A stretch of 12,374 nucleotides of DNA from CAXTTV01 sp964247295 (GTDB lineage Bacteria > Chloroflexota > Ktedonobacteria > Ktedonobacterales > Ktedonobacteraceae), in the NCBI GenBank assembly GCA_964247295.1, contig CAXTTV010000144.1:1-12374 (forward strand), given 5' to 3'. The position numbers and the translations under genes were made by a program. Within the stretch, counting starts at the first letter, position 1, and the number at the start of each line of letters is the position of its first letter. The notes under the pieces were generated by a model. The model did not search any database. It was not told the DNA's origin and worked only from the letters and a program-made list of their open reading frames with translations. This document shows, one piece after another, positions 1 through 6,683 of the stretch.

Positions 1-143
1 GCCCACTATACGTAGGCACCTTAAACAAGTTGCATTACCTATCTCACCTGTAATAGAAAAAGTGACATTTTTATCATAAGACATAGATAAACTTACTATT
101 ACCTATATACTAGACGTAGAAACTATGGGGAAGGAAACAATTT
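1..143. other. AT-rich non-coding stretch at the left edge
   Basis: No coding frame is seen here. The stretch holds two imperfect copies of short words: ctatacgtag at 6-15 against ctagacgtag at 110-119, and attacctat at 35-43 and again at 100-108. They may be remnants of regulatory sequence or chance in AT-rich DNA. It is the downstream flank of the minus-strand regulator gene that ends at 144. Confidence 0.4.
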
Positions 144-815
144 TTATGAGACAACAGATTTAGAGAGCGCGGCCTCAATAAGAGATGGTAGAATTTCATT
201 GGTCAGGATCTGAATCTGGTAGAGCGATTCAACCCAGGGAATATCCTGATGATCTTTCAGCCCCTGAACTTCAGCAAGCTGAAGCACACTTTCATCGATC
301 AGGCTCCGAAAATACAGAAAGGCGCGAACAGCATCGGCAACCGGCACATCGGAATGCTGCGTGATGGAACCGTACTCAACTCCCAGCTTAACCGCTCTGG
401 CGCGCAGATCCTCGCTGTCAGAGTCATCGGTTAAAGCATCCAAGAGAAGTTCGAGGACCCTGGGACCAAGGCCGCGAAAGGCCAGACGAGCTTGATCGTT
501 GAAATGCTGATACCACGGAAGCGCGGCCAGAGTCCCTTCAGTCAGGGAGATACGGGCACGCCCCATAATGCTCTGAACCAGCAACTGGACAGCGGGGCTG
601 GGACGCCGCTCAGAATCCTGACGCAACCGAGCCTCGATATCGGTCCGACGGAAACGGCGATGTCCACCATTCGTACGGCGCGATGGTAGTTCATTGCGAT
701 CCGCCCATAGTCGTACCGTCGCGGGATGCATACCCAGCATCTCCGCAGCCTGACTCAGGCTCAGCCACTCGTCTTCATGATGAGGGACCTGGGAAGGGAT
801 ATCCGGTGACGACAT
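144..815 (-). CDS. MerR/BldC-type HTH protein with RsbRD-like C-terminal domain
   Basis: Probable DNA-binding regulator of 223 residues. Residues about 16-64 form a MerR/excisionase-family winged helix: SLSQAAEMLGMHPATVRLWA is the helix-turn-helix, and the wing carries the family hallmark GGHRRF (residues 50-55). Residues about 76-216 are a mostly helical domain that resembles the N-terminal domain of RsbRD-type stressosome or sensor proteins; this is by recall of the pattern, not by search. No membrane segment or catalytic motif is seen. The frame stays open upstream to an ATG at 866, but the ATG at 815 has AGGAG five bases before it (plus-strand ctcct at 821-825), so I place the start there. 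It lies about 180 bases downstream of cas6 on the same strand, so it could be co-transcribed. The target is unknown. The HTH call is firm, the C-terminal domain tentative. Confidence 0.85.
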   Translation of the reverse strand: MSSPDIPSQVPHHEDEWLSLSQAAEMLGMHPATVRLWADRNELPSRRTNGGHRRFRRTDIEARLRQDSERRPSPAVQLLVQSIMGRARISLTEGTLAALPWYQHFNDQARLAFRGLGPRVLELLLDALTDDSDSEDLRARAVKLGVEYGSITQHSDVPVADAVRAFLYFRSLIDESVLQLAEVQGLKDHQDIPWVESLYQIQILTNEILPSLIEAALSKSVVS

Positions 816-963
816 ATGTTCTCCTACAGTAGAACCGGGCGAGAGCATACAAACTCTTTTTCGCATGCTAAAAATGGACGGATTGGCTCTTGAGATAGAT
901 TCTATGAGATTTACAACGGCGCGTCAAGTGATTCTGTTTCACTCGGGGAAAGAAGCTACCTGC

Positions 964-982
964 GAGACTGTAGCGCTGTCTC
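964..982 (-). terminator. Small hairpin after cas6
   Basis: The inverted repeat gagac (964-968) and gtctc (978-982) encloses nine bases and lies 12 bases past the cas6 stop. There is no clear T-tract on the minus strand, so termination is uncertain. It may separate cas6 from the HTH gene downstream only weakly. Confidence 0.25.
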
Positions 983-993
983 AGAGGTTCTCA

Positions 994-1947
994 TCAGGTT
1001 GGGCGGGCGGCATTCAGGCAGCGCATCTGACCCATCCCCATGGTCGTTTTATAGCCAACACCACTGAACAGGGCGAAGCGCGCCAGCCGCGAGAGCCAGA
1101 TACTCTCTGCCGATTGCGCTTTCCCTTTAAGGTCATAGCTGATCTTACCTTGAAAGCCCACGTTTCCAAACTTTTTTGAGTGCAGTACTCGGGTCTCTAG
1201 GTGATAGCGGCTGACGACCAGGGCTCCCGCGCACCACTCGGTAAGATCTCGAATGCTCAGGCCGCTGGTGGTGATCCGCAGGGGGTGAGGAGCAAAGTTT
1301 TCCCATTGCCTGGCAAGGCTCCCAAAGACCAGGGAAGGCTCGGGAAAAAGGTTCATCTGTTTACCCCAGCTTTTCTGTCCCAGACTAAAGGCGGTTGGTG
1401 ACGCGAACTCAAAGGCGTAATGCACACGAGGCTCACTGCACTGGCTGATCTCATGAAAGCTGGAGCAGGCCACCCAGCTATGATGAATGGCATGAGGCTC
1501 AGGGGTACCAATGACCCGGCTGATCTCAAATTGAGACTCACCAATTCTTAGCTGAACCTGTTGTTCCTGCTTGAGAAAATGTCCAATGAAACGGCCAAAT
1601 ACGACGGCATCGAGCATGGTAAAGCGTAACCAGTATACCTGCCCAGGCGAGACCAGTACCTGACGACCCTGAGACATGGCCTCTACAAGTTGTGGAGCCG
1701 GGATATGATTAAAGCCCTGGAGCAAACTCACGGTAAACGGCCTCCGCTGATCTGGCTCATGCAGCTTTTCGGCCAGTTCGGGATCATTTTGCCGTACGAT
1801 ATCCAGAAAGGCAGCATGAACCTGACTACCCGAACTGGGGGAGACGCGGCCAGTCTCTATTGGGTGCAGACGCAAGAGAATTGAGAAGAGCGCTCCCTGC
1901 TCTTCTGCACCGGGTACTACCAGTTTCTCTACCATCTTTGTTTCCAT
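994..1947 (-). CDS. cas6: CRISPR pre-crRNA endoribonuclease Cas6
   Basis: Cas6 is the RAMP-fold RNase that cuts CRISPR precursor RNA within each repeat in type I and III systems. The 317-residue product has the diagnostic C-terminal glycine-rich loop GVGYKTTMGMGQMR (residues 296-309) and, near the N-terminus, QVHAAFLDIV (42-51), where His44 is the best candidate catalytic histidine. The segment PFTVSLLQG (70-78) is also typical. Length is somewhat above the 220-280 of many Cas6 proteins but common for Chloroflexota and cyanobacterial forms. The ATG at 1947 has no good ribosome binding site. A second ATG at 1935 follows GGAAAC, and a possible promoter places the transcript start close to it, so the protein may be four residues shorter. 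No array or other cas gene is visible nearby. Family assignment is strong; the CRISPR subtype cannot be told. Confidence 0.93.
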   Translation of the reverse strand: METKMVEKLVVPGAEEQGALFSILLRLHPIETGRVSPSSGSQVHAAFLDIVRQNDPELAEKLHEPDQRRPFTVSLLQGFNHIPAPQLVEAMSQGRQVLVSPGQVYWLRFTMLDAVVFGRFIGHFLKQEQQVQLRIGESQFEISRVIGTPEPHAIHHSWVACSSFHEISQCSEPRVHYAFEFASPTAFSLGQKSWGKQMNLFPEPSLVFGSLARQWENFAPHPLRITTSGLSIRDLTEWCAGALVVSRYHLETRVLHSKKFGNVGFQGKISYDLKGKAQSAESIWLSRLARFALFSGVGYKTTMGMGQMRCLNAARPT

Positions 1948-1948
1948 A

Positions 1949-1977
1949 CGTATAAATACATGTATTTACTGTGACAA
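1949..1977 (-). promoter_or_regulatory. Possible cas6 promoter overlapped by a 16-bp palindrome
   Basis: On the minus strand TTGTCA (1977-1972) is followed after 17 bases by TATACG (1954-1949), a weak to moderate sigma-70-type promoter that would start transcription near 1942. The spacer is almost entirely the perfect palindrome TAAATACATGTATTTA (1953-1968), which also covers the first two bases of the -10. This is where a dimeric repressor would typically bind. The palindrome is seen directly; the promoter and operator roles are inferred. Confidence 0.4.
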
Positions 1978-2076
1978 CGTTATTAGAATAGCAGAAGTCA
2001 CGCAAGAATACCAGTATTGGGGGGTATGTTTCTTTTTGTTCTCAAGATAGAGTATGCTATTTTGTGGAAGGGGACG

Positions 2077-2541
2077 ATGCCGATGACAAAAAGGGTCCAG
2101 TTTACTGTGGCTGAGACAGCCTTCATTGCCCAAATGCGGGTGGCTCGCCTGGCGACGGCGGATACTGAGGGACGCCCTTTTGTGGTGCCGATCTGCTATG
2201 CCTTTGATGGAGAGCTTTTCTATACCCCCCTGGACCAGAAGCCGAAGCGCGTTGAGGTTCGTGAGTTACGACGTGTGAAAAACCTTCTGGCCCGACCTGA
2301 AGCCTCGCTTTTGATTGATCAATATGCTGACGATTGGTCTCAATTAGGCTATCTTCTGGTTCAAACTCAGGCTCAGATCGTGGAGCCGGGCGATCCTTTG
2401 CACTTCCAGGGACTCCCGCTCTTGCGGGCGCGTTATACACAGTATCGGATGATGACACTTGAGGAGCTGCCGATGATTGTACTGACGCCAAAACAGATTA
2501 CTGCCTGGGGACCAGCCCTTAAGAATGACAAGGAAGACTGA
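2077..2541 (+). CDS. PPOX-class F420/flavin-dependent oxidoreductase (Rv0121-like)
   Basis: A 154-residue split-barrel protein of the pyridoxamine-5'-phosphate-oxidase superfamily, which binds FMN or deazaflavin F420 and usually carries out small redox reactions in the cytoplasm. The pattern fits the Rv0121 subgroup: RVARLATAD at the N-terminus (21-29), GRPFVVPICYAFDG (32-45), a KPKRVEVRELRRVKNLLARP stretch (55-74), then LLIDQYADDWSQLGYLLV (78-95) and a C-terminal ITAWGPA (141-147). The natural substrate is unknown. The frame is open up to a TTG at 2017, but the ATG at 2077 has GGAAGGGG (2066-2073) just upstream; an ATG at 2083 is also possible. It is the first gene of the ECF transporter operon, two bases ahead of the next gene, which suggests a role linked to the transported compound. 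Cofactor choice (F420 or FMN) is inferred from subgroup resemblance. Confidence 0.82.
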   Translation: MPMTKRVQFTVAETAFIAQMRVARLATADTEGRPFVVPICYAFDGELFYTPLDQKPKRVEVRELRRVKNLLARPEASLLIDQYADDWSQLGYLLVQTQAQIVEPGDPLHFQGLPLLRARYTQYRMMTLEELPMIVLTPKQITAWGPALKNDKED

Positions 2542-2543
2542 TT

Positions 2544-3308
2544 ATGAGCTCTATAATGCGAGAAATAAAGGGGCGTCGACTGAGTGCAATCGAGATTGCT
2601 GAGGGCGCGCTGCTGGCAAATATCGGCTTAATCTTTTACTTGCTCTCAGTTTATCTACCAGTGGTGGGAACTTTCTTTACAACGCTGGTGCCGATTGTCT
2701 TTGCTGTCCTGGTGTTACGACGAGGCTTTTACTGCGGCCTGATCGCGAGTCTGGTGGCCCTTTTTCTGATGCTGATCCTCTCGGGCTTCCATTTTCTGTT
2801 CCTGCTCTTGCTCTGTACCGGTGCCGGACTTTTTCTGGGTGTGACTATGAAATACCGGCTGAACCAGTTCCTGCTGATTGTGCTGGGTGTTCTGGGTACT
2901 TCAATCGGCCTGTGGATTTTATTGATTGTTGTGAACTTTATTGCCGGAGTGCCATTGAGTCAACTTATAGCTGGCGTACAACGTACTTATGTTCAGACAC
3001 GACACTCATTGGATACGCTTGTCCCACATCTGGGCCTGGAGCAGACATGGAAAAGCTTTGTACCCCATATGGATGCTGTGGCCGCCTGGACCTTCGCGAA
3101 TTATCTACCAGGAATCTTTTTAGGCTTTTGTTTTTCTTTTACCCCGGTGGTGATCATGGTCTACTTTGTGACCAATGTGGCGGTCCGACGACTGGGTTAT
3201 CAGGTTCGGCCCTTTCCGGGTGGCCGGATAGAGCGCTGGTATGTGAATCTAGTGCGCCGGCGTATGAGGAAGCATCAACAAAGACTTGAGAGGAGGGGAG
3301 GCAGTTGA
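2544..3308 (+). CDS. DUF2232 / ECF S-component-like membrane protein
   Basis: A 254-residue integral membrane protein with about six hydrophobic segments (roughly residues 22-40, 43-58, 63-80, 84-101, 107-136 and 185-212) and a strongly basic, Arg-rich cytoplasmic tail (213-254). Size and hydrophobic pattern resemble YybS/DUF2232 proteins, which belong to the same broad group as substrate-binding S components of energy-coupling-factor importers. Its place directly before EcfA1, EcfA2 and EcfT makes it the best candidate for the substrate-binding subunit of this transporter. No residue motif reveals the substrate. The ATG start has AGGAAG (2531-2536) seven bases upstream, and the gene begins two bases after the preceding stop. 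It ends in a TTGA overlap with the next gene. Membrane protein nature is certain; the S-component role is inferred from context. Confidence 0.72.
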   Translation: MSSIMREIKGRRLSAIEIAEGALLANIGLIFYLLSVYLPVVGTFFTTLVPIVFAVLVLRRGFYCGLIASLVALFLMLILSGFHFLFLLLLCTGAGLFLGVTMKYRLNQFLLIVLGVLGTSIGLWILLIVVNFIAGVPLSQLIAGVQRTYVQTRHSLDTLVPHLGLEQTWKSFVPHMDAVAAWTFANYLPGIFLGFCFSFTPVVIMVYFVTNVAVRRLGYQVRPFPGGRIERWYVNLVRRRMRKHQQRLERRGGS

Positions 3309-4162
3309 ATAGGCCCACCTTTGGGAAGATTGAGAACGTAAGCTATCGCTATCCCCTCCCCCAGGGTAAGCAAGAGCCAAATCCCCTCTCTCTAGATACC
3401 ATCGATCTCCAGGTTGAGGAGGGGGAGTATCTGGCCCTCCTTGGTCATAACGGTAGTGGGAAATCTACATTGGCCCGGCATTTCAATGGTCTACTCCTTC
3501 CAGAAACGGGCCGGGTCCTGATAAACGGTCTGGATACCCGAGATCCTCAGCAACGTCGACAGATCCGAGAGAGGATCGGCATGATCTTCCATAATCCCGA
3601 TAATCAGTTGATCTCGACGGTTGTTGAGGATGATGTGGCCTGGAGTCTGGCGGTGAGAGGATATCCTCGTGAAAAAATTCTTGAGCGGGTCGAGAAGTCT
3701 CTCACAGCGGTCGGGGCGCTGGATCTACGGAAGCGTCCACCTCAACAACTTTCGGGGGGTCAGCGCCAGCGTGTCGCGATCGCCGGAATTCTGGCTTTAC
3801 AACCCCGCTGTATTATCGCCGATGAGGCTACGGCTCTGTTGGACCCGCTTTCGCGGCGCGAGATCGTGGATCTTCTGCACCGCCTGAACCAGGAGCAGGG
3901 GCTGACTATTATTCAGGTAACACACCTGCTGGACGAGGCGGCCAGGGCCGAGCGGATCGTTGTGCTGGATCATGGACGGATCGCGTTCAATGGTAGCCCC
4001 ATCAGCCTCTTTGAGGATTCCCGGCGAATACGGAATCTAAATCTGGAGGTACCAGAGCCAATCGCTCTTGCCTCCTCCCTACGAAAAGCTGGCTTCCCCA
4101 TTGCATCAGAGGCTTTGACCATTGAAGAGATTGCTGCTGAGATACGTGAGGTATTACGTTGA
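3305..4162 (+). CDS. ecfA1: ECF transporter ATPase EcfA1
   Basis: ATP-binding subunit of an energy-coupling-factor vitamin/metal importer, paired with the next gene product. The 285 residues contain Walker A GHNGSGKS (47-54), signature LSGGQ (149-153), Walker B CIIADE (169-174, with catalytic Glu174), D-loop around LLDP (178-181) and switch His207 in VTHLLDEA. The segment NPDNQLISTVVEDDVAW (97-113) is typical of EcfA1. One oddity is that the usual Q-loop glutamine before this segment (FQNPDNQ in most homologues) is His96 (codon cat, 3590-3592). The C-terminal domain about 240-285 is the usual EcfA extension. The start is TTG, overlapping the upstream stop (TTGA, 3305-3308), with the strong site aggagggg at 3291-3298. 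Together with EcfA2 it would form a heterodimer driving EcfT. Confidence 0.93.
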   Translation: MNRPTFGKIENVSYRYPLPQGKQEPNPLSLDTIDLQVEEGEYLALLGHNGSGKSTLARHFNGLLLPETGRVLINGLDTRDPQQRRQIRERIGMIFHNPDNQLISTVVEDDVAWSLAVRGYPREKILERVEKSLTAVGALDLRKRPPQQLSGGQRQRVAIAGILALQPRCIIADEATALLDPLSRREIVDLLHRLNQEQGLTIIQVTHLLDEAARAERIVVLDHGRIAFNGSPISLFEDSRRIRNLNLEVPEPIALASSLRKAGFPIASEALTIEEIAAEIREVLR

Positions 4163-5034
4163 GTGACATGGTTATTCAGACCCACCATCTGAATTATATC
4201 TATAATAGCGGCTCATTAGCGAAATCTGCCTTGAGCGATATTACGCTGGAGATTGAACGCGGGAGTTGCGCGGCAATTATTGGTGTGACCGGATCGGGAA
4301 AATCGACACTGGTTCAACACTTCAATGGCCTGCTAACTCCAAGCTCCGGTGAGATCTTTATAAACGGGGAGCCGATCCCCAGGAACAATGAGGCTCGCAG
4401 AAGGTTGCGACAGCAGGTCGGAATGCTTTTTCAGTTTCCGGAGACACAGCTTTTCGCCAGAACAGTTGCTACCGATGTGGCATTTGGCCCTCAACGCTTG
4501 AAATTAGGCCGGGACGAGGTACAAAAGCAAGTTCGCGAAGCCCTGGAGATTGTAGGGCTCCCACTTGAGGAATTTGGAGATCGCTCCCCGTTCTCATTGA
4601 GCGGGGGCCAGATGCGCCGGGTCGCGATGGCGGGAATGTTGGCGATGGCTCCGAATGTTTTGGTCCTGGATGAGCCAACCACCGGCCTGGATGCTGATGC
4701 CCGTCTGGAGTTCTATCAGTATCTTGAAAAGATCCGAAGGGAGCGAGGAGTCACGATCATCCTGGTTTCTCATGACATGAGTGAGGTAGCCCGGCTGGCG
4801 GATCGCCTGTTTGTCCTGGCGCAGGGACACCTTATTATGCAGGGAACGCCACAAGAGCTTTTTGCCGAGGGCGAGCGACTGAACGAGGCTGGCCTCGGTC
4901 TTCCTCCACTTAGCGAGCTTACCCTGCTATTGCGTCGGCAGGGGATCGCACTACCAGCCGGGCTACTGACTGTGGAAGAGATCTCACGGGCACTCCAAAA
5001 GTCGCGAGTGCGCTCAAAATCACCGAAAGCGTAA
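4159..5034 (+). CDS. ecfA2: ECF transporter ATPase EcfA2
   Basis: Second ATPase of the energy-coupling module (291 residues). Visible motifs: Walker A GVTGSGKS (42-49), Q-loop Gln92 in MLFQFPETQLF (89-99), signature LSGGQ (147-151), Walker B VLVLDEPTTGLD (167-178, catalytic Glu172) and H-loop His205 in VSHDMSEVA. The FPETQLF stretch is characteristic of EcfA2, opposed to NPDNQ of EcfA1. All catalytic elements are intact, unlike the Q-loop of its partner. It begins with TTG in a TTGA overlap with the ecfA1 stop; GTGAGG (4146-4151) seven bases upstream serves as ribosome binding site, which favours TTG over the ATG at 4168. The C-terminus (LTVEEISRAL, 270-279) mirrors LTIEEIAAEI of EcfA1, showing common origin. 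The product ends five bases before ecfT. Confidence 0.94.
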   Translation: MSDMVIQTHHLNYIYNSGSLAKSALSDITLEIERGSCAAIIGVTGSGKSTLVQHFNGLLTPSSGEIFINGEPIPRNNEARRRLRQQVGMLFQFPETQLFARTVATDVAFGPQRLKLGRDEVQKQVREALEIVGLPLEEFGDRSPFSLSGGQMRRVAMAGMLAMAPNVLVLDEPTTGLDADARLEFYQYLEKIRRERGVTIILVSHDMSEVARLADRLFVLAQGHLIMQGTPQELFAEGERLNEAGLGLPPLSELTLLLRRQGIALPAGLLTVEEISRALQKSRVRSKSPKA

Positions 5035-5039
5035 AATGT

Positions 5040-6047
5040 ATGGTATTAAATAATATTGCCTTCAGCTATTATCGTCCTGGCAAAAGCCTGCTTCACCGCC
5101 TCCAGGCCAGAACAAAGCTGCTGCTCTTCGATGTTCTACTGGTCTGTCTGACCATCGCGAACCGCCACCAGTGGCATTTTCTTCCCTATATTGTCGCGGC
5201 AGGGCTGGTTGGGATCGGCATCTCGCTCTCAGGCATCTCGCTAAAGGAATATTGGCGGCAGATGTGGCTGCTCCTCTTGTTGGCGGTCCTGGCCGCTATC
5301 CCCGTCCTGCTGTTTCCAGATGGGAAGGTCCAGGCCTTCTATACCTTTGGTCCTTATGCGCTGCCCTACCCGTTGCTGCTCCTCGTTGCGGTTGTGCCGT
5401 TTTTCCTGCTACGCTTCCAGACCAAAAGCATGAAGGAGAACCCCCGCTTTAGATTATTTGGTACGATTGGACTGCTTTGTGTCGGGGAATTTATCAGTAC
5501 CTTACTGGTTTCAGGTGTGGCCTTTCGTGCCGGAGATCTATTGCTAAATCAGATCCGCATCACCTATCAGGGCGTCTGGTTGATTATGCCCTTCCTGGTC
5601 ATCTTTCTGATCCTCTTCGCCTATTCTCTGATGCTAACGATGACGACGGAACCACTGGCACTGATCGAGGGGCTGACAATCTTGTTGGGGCCACTGCGCC
5701 GGTTGGGTCTACCGATTGATGACTTCGCCCTGATGACCCTGATCGCTCTGCGTTTTATCCCAACGATGTTAGATGAGATCGATCAGCTTATGAAGGCACA
5801 ATCCGCTCGGGGCGCGGATCTTGCTTCCGGCGATTTAAGAGAACGGATACAAAGCGCTGGAGCCTTTTTTATCCCGCTCATGGAAGGCGTCTTCAGACGC
5901 AGTACAGAACTTGCTACCGCACTTGAGTCACGAGGTTACGATAGTCAGGAGAAACGCACCCGCCTGCATGAACGATCGCTGACCCTTATCGACTATATCT
6001 GTCTAGGTATTACTCTGTTATGTATGGCCGGCTCACTATTCTGGTAG
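5040..6047 (+). CDS. ecfT: ECF transporter transmembrane coupling protein EcfT
   Basis: Membrane subunit that couples the two ATPases to the S component. The N-terminus keeps the family pattern FSYYRPGKSLLHRLQARTKL (8-27), and the C-terminal half has EPLALIEGLTILLGPLRRLG (204-223), ALRFIPTMLDEID (236-248) and the two coupling-helix motifs, SARGAD (255-260) and ESRGYD (296-301); the second is SRG instead of the usual ARG. At 335 residues it is longer than the usual 260-270. The extra length lies at about 95-180 and adds roughly two hydrophobic stretches (108-124 and 138-160). The ATG at 5040 has only a weak ribosome binding site five bases after ecfA2, so translational coupling is likely. It is the last gene of the operon and converges with the next gene, leaving eight bases between stops. 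Confidence 0.9.
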   Translation: MVLNNIAFSYYRPGKSLLHRLQARTKLLLFDVLLVCLTIANRHQWHFLPYIVAAGLVGIGISLSGISLKEYWRQMWLLLLLAVLAAIPVLLFPDGKVQAFYTFGPYALPYPLLLLVAVVPFFLLRFQTKSMKENPRFRLFGTIGLLCVGEFISTLLVSGVAFRAGDLLLNQIRITYQGVWLIMPFLVIFLILFAYSLMLTMTTEPLALIEGLTILLGPLRRLGLPIDDFALMTLIALRFIPTMLDEIDQLMKAQSARGADLASGDLRERIQSAGAFFIPLMEGVFRRSTELATALESRGYDSQEKRTRLHERSLTLIDYICLGITLLCMAGSLFW

Positions 6048-6055
6048 GTCGGGAC

Positions 6056-6493
6056 TTACGTCAGTATCACATGGTTCATGATAAAAAACAGATAAACACC
6101 AAGCACTATAAACAAGCCTCCACCACAGAAGAACATGAGTGCAATCAAACAACCATACCCATCAGGACGCCGGCCAATCCGCCGCTTTGTACCATTCGCC
6201 AGGACAAGAAAGATAATATTCGCGACAAAACCGGGCAGCCAGCCGAGCCAGTATAGGATCAGGATCAGGACTGCCGGTGTTGTGTAGCTGGTTTCCGGCT
6301 GGATCTGGACCTGGACGACCTGCGGCTGTGGGTATTGCTGCTGCCCCCACTGCTGCTGAGAAGGATAATATGATGGCTGATTCGGATATTGTGGCTGGTT
6401 CGGGTAGGGAGGCATATATTCACCCTGCTGGTTATAAGGGTTGCTGTTTGGATTATAAGGACCATCCTGGTTAGGAGGTGGATACTGTTGCAT
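6056..6493 (-). CDS. Pro/Gln/Tyr-rich two-helix membrane protein (paralogue A)
   Basis: A 145-residue protein of unknown function. Residues 1-65 are low complexity, rich in Pro, Gln, Tyr and Asn with repeated YPNQP-like units (30-34, 36-40). Two hydrophobic helices follow at about 73-98 and 113-139, joined by a basic loop ending in RRPDGYGCL (108-116). The helix-loop-helix part is clearly related to the next minus-strand gene upstream (6684-7094): both share LILY, a W-PG-V-N pattern and PDGYGCL. The frame extends to an ATG at 6544, but the ATG at 6493 directly precedes the Pro-rich region, as in the paralogue, and has GGGAAG about ten bases upstream. It has its own extended -10 promoter. Such disordered N-termini on small membrane proteins often mediate protein contacts, but I cannot name a role. 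Confidence 0.75.
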   Translation of the reverse strand: MQQYPPPNQDGPYNPNSNPYNQQGEYMPPYPNQPQYPNQPSYYPSQQQWGQQQYPQPQVVQVQIQPETSYTTPAVLILILYWLGWLPGFVANIIFLVLANGTKRRIGRRPDGYGCLIALMFFCGGGLFIVLGVYLFFIMNHVILT

Positions 6494-6558
6494 GAATGAT
6501 CTACTTCCCAGACATGTCTGTGTCTCTGCTAAGCATTCAAACAATAAAACTAGATAGA

Positions 6559-6586
6559 ATTATACCACTTCTCTAGTAGTAGCAAA
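6559..6586 (-). promoter_or_regulatory. Promoter with extended -10 for the 6056-6493 gene
   Basis: On the minus strand TTTGCT (6586-6581), a 16-base spacer, then TGG directly before TATAAT (6564-6559), giving a consensus -10 with a TGn extension. Transcription would start near 6552, about 60 bases before the ATG at 6493. The gyrB promoter has the same TTTGCT and TGGTATAAT elements. Confidence 0.6.
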
Positions 6587-6598
6587 AGCTGATTCATC

Positions 6599-6619
6599 AA
6601 AAAACACCTCTTCTGAGGT
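6599..6619 (-). terminator. Intrinsic terminator after the 6684-7094 gene
   Basis: On the minus strand ACCTC-AGAA-GAGGT is followed after one base by six T (plus-strand a-run 6599-6604). The stem is only five pairs but the T-run is right. It lies just past a larger hairpin (6630-6676), so the two probably act together to isolate the two paralogous genes. Confidence 0.5.
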
Positions 6620-6629
6620 AATTATTTCC

Positions 6630-6676
6630 CTGAATAGCAAGGTCCAGATACCTGTAATCCAGACCTTGCTATTCAG
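6630..6676 (-). terminator. Perfect 15-bp inverted repeat after the 6684-7094 gene
   Basis: Arms ctgaatagcaaggtc (6630-6644) and gaccttgctattcag (6662-6676) are exact inverse complements around a 17-base loop. The stem begins eight bases beyond the stop of the minus-strand gene. There is no direct T-run on the minus strand, but a second hairpin with T6 follows (6599-6619). A terminator or 3'-end stabiliser is the simplest reading. Confidence 0.6.
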
Positions 6677-6683
6677 ACATCTT

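Noticed and set aside
865..1179. Plus-strand 104-codon frame over the end of cas6
   Set aside because: It runs opposite the conserved C-terminal glycine-rich loop of Cas6 and has no recognisable product.
1948..2076. Riboswitch ahead of the ECF operon
   Set aside because: The spacer is about 130 bases and shows no thiamine, cobalamin, FMN or similar conserved boxes.
2017..2076. TTG at 2017 as PPOX start with 20 extra residues
   Set aside because: The extra residues are hydrophobic and unlike the family, and a good ribosome binding site lies just before the ATG at 2077.
6020..6474. Plus-strand frames over the Pro/Gln-rich membrane protein
   Set aside because: The minus strand gives two membrane helices and a motif shared with the neighbouring paralogue; the plus frames give nothing coherent.
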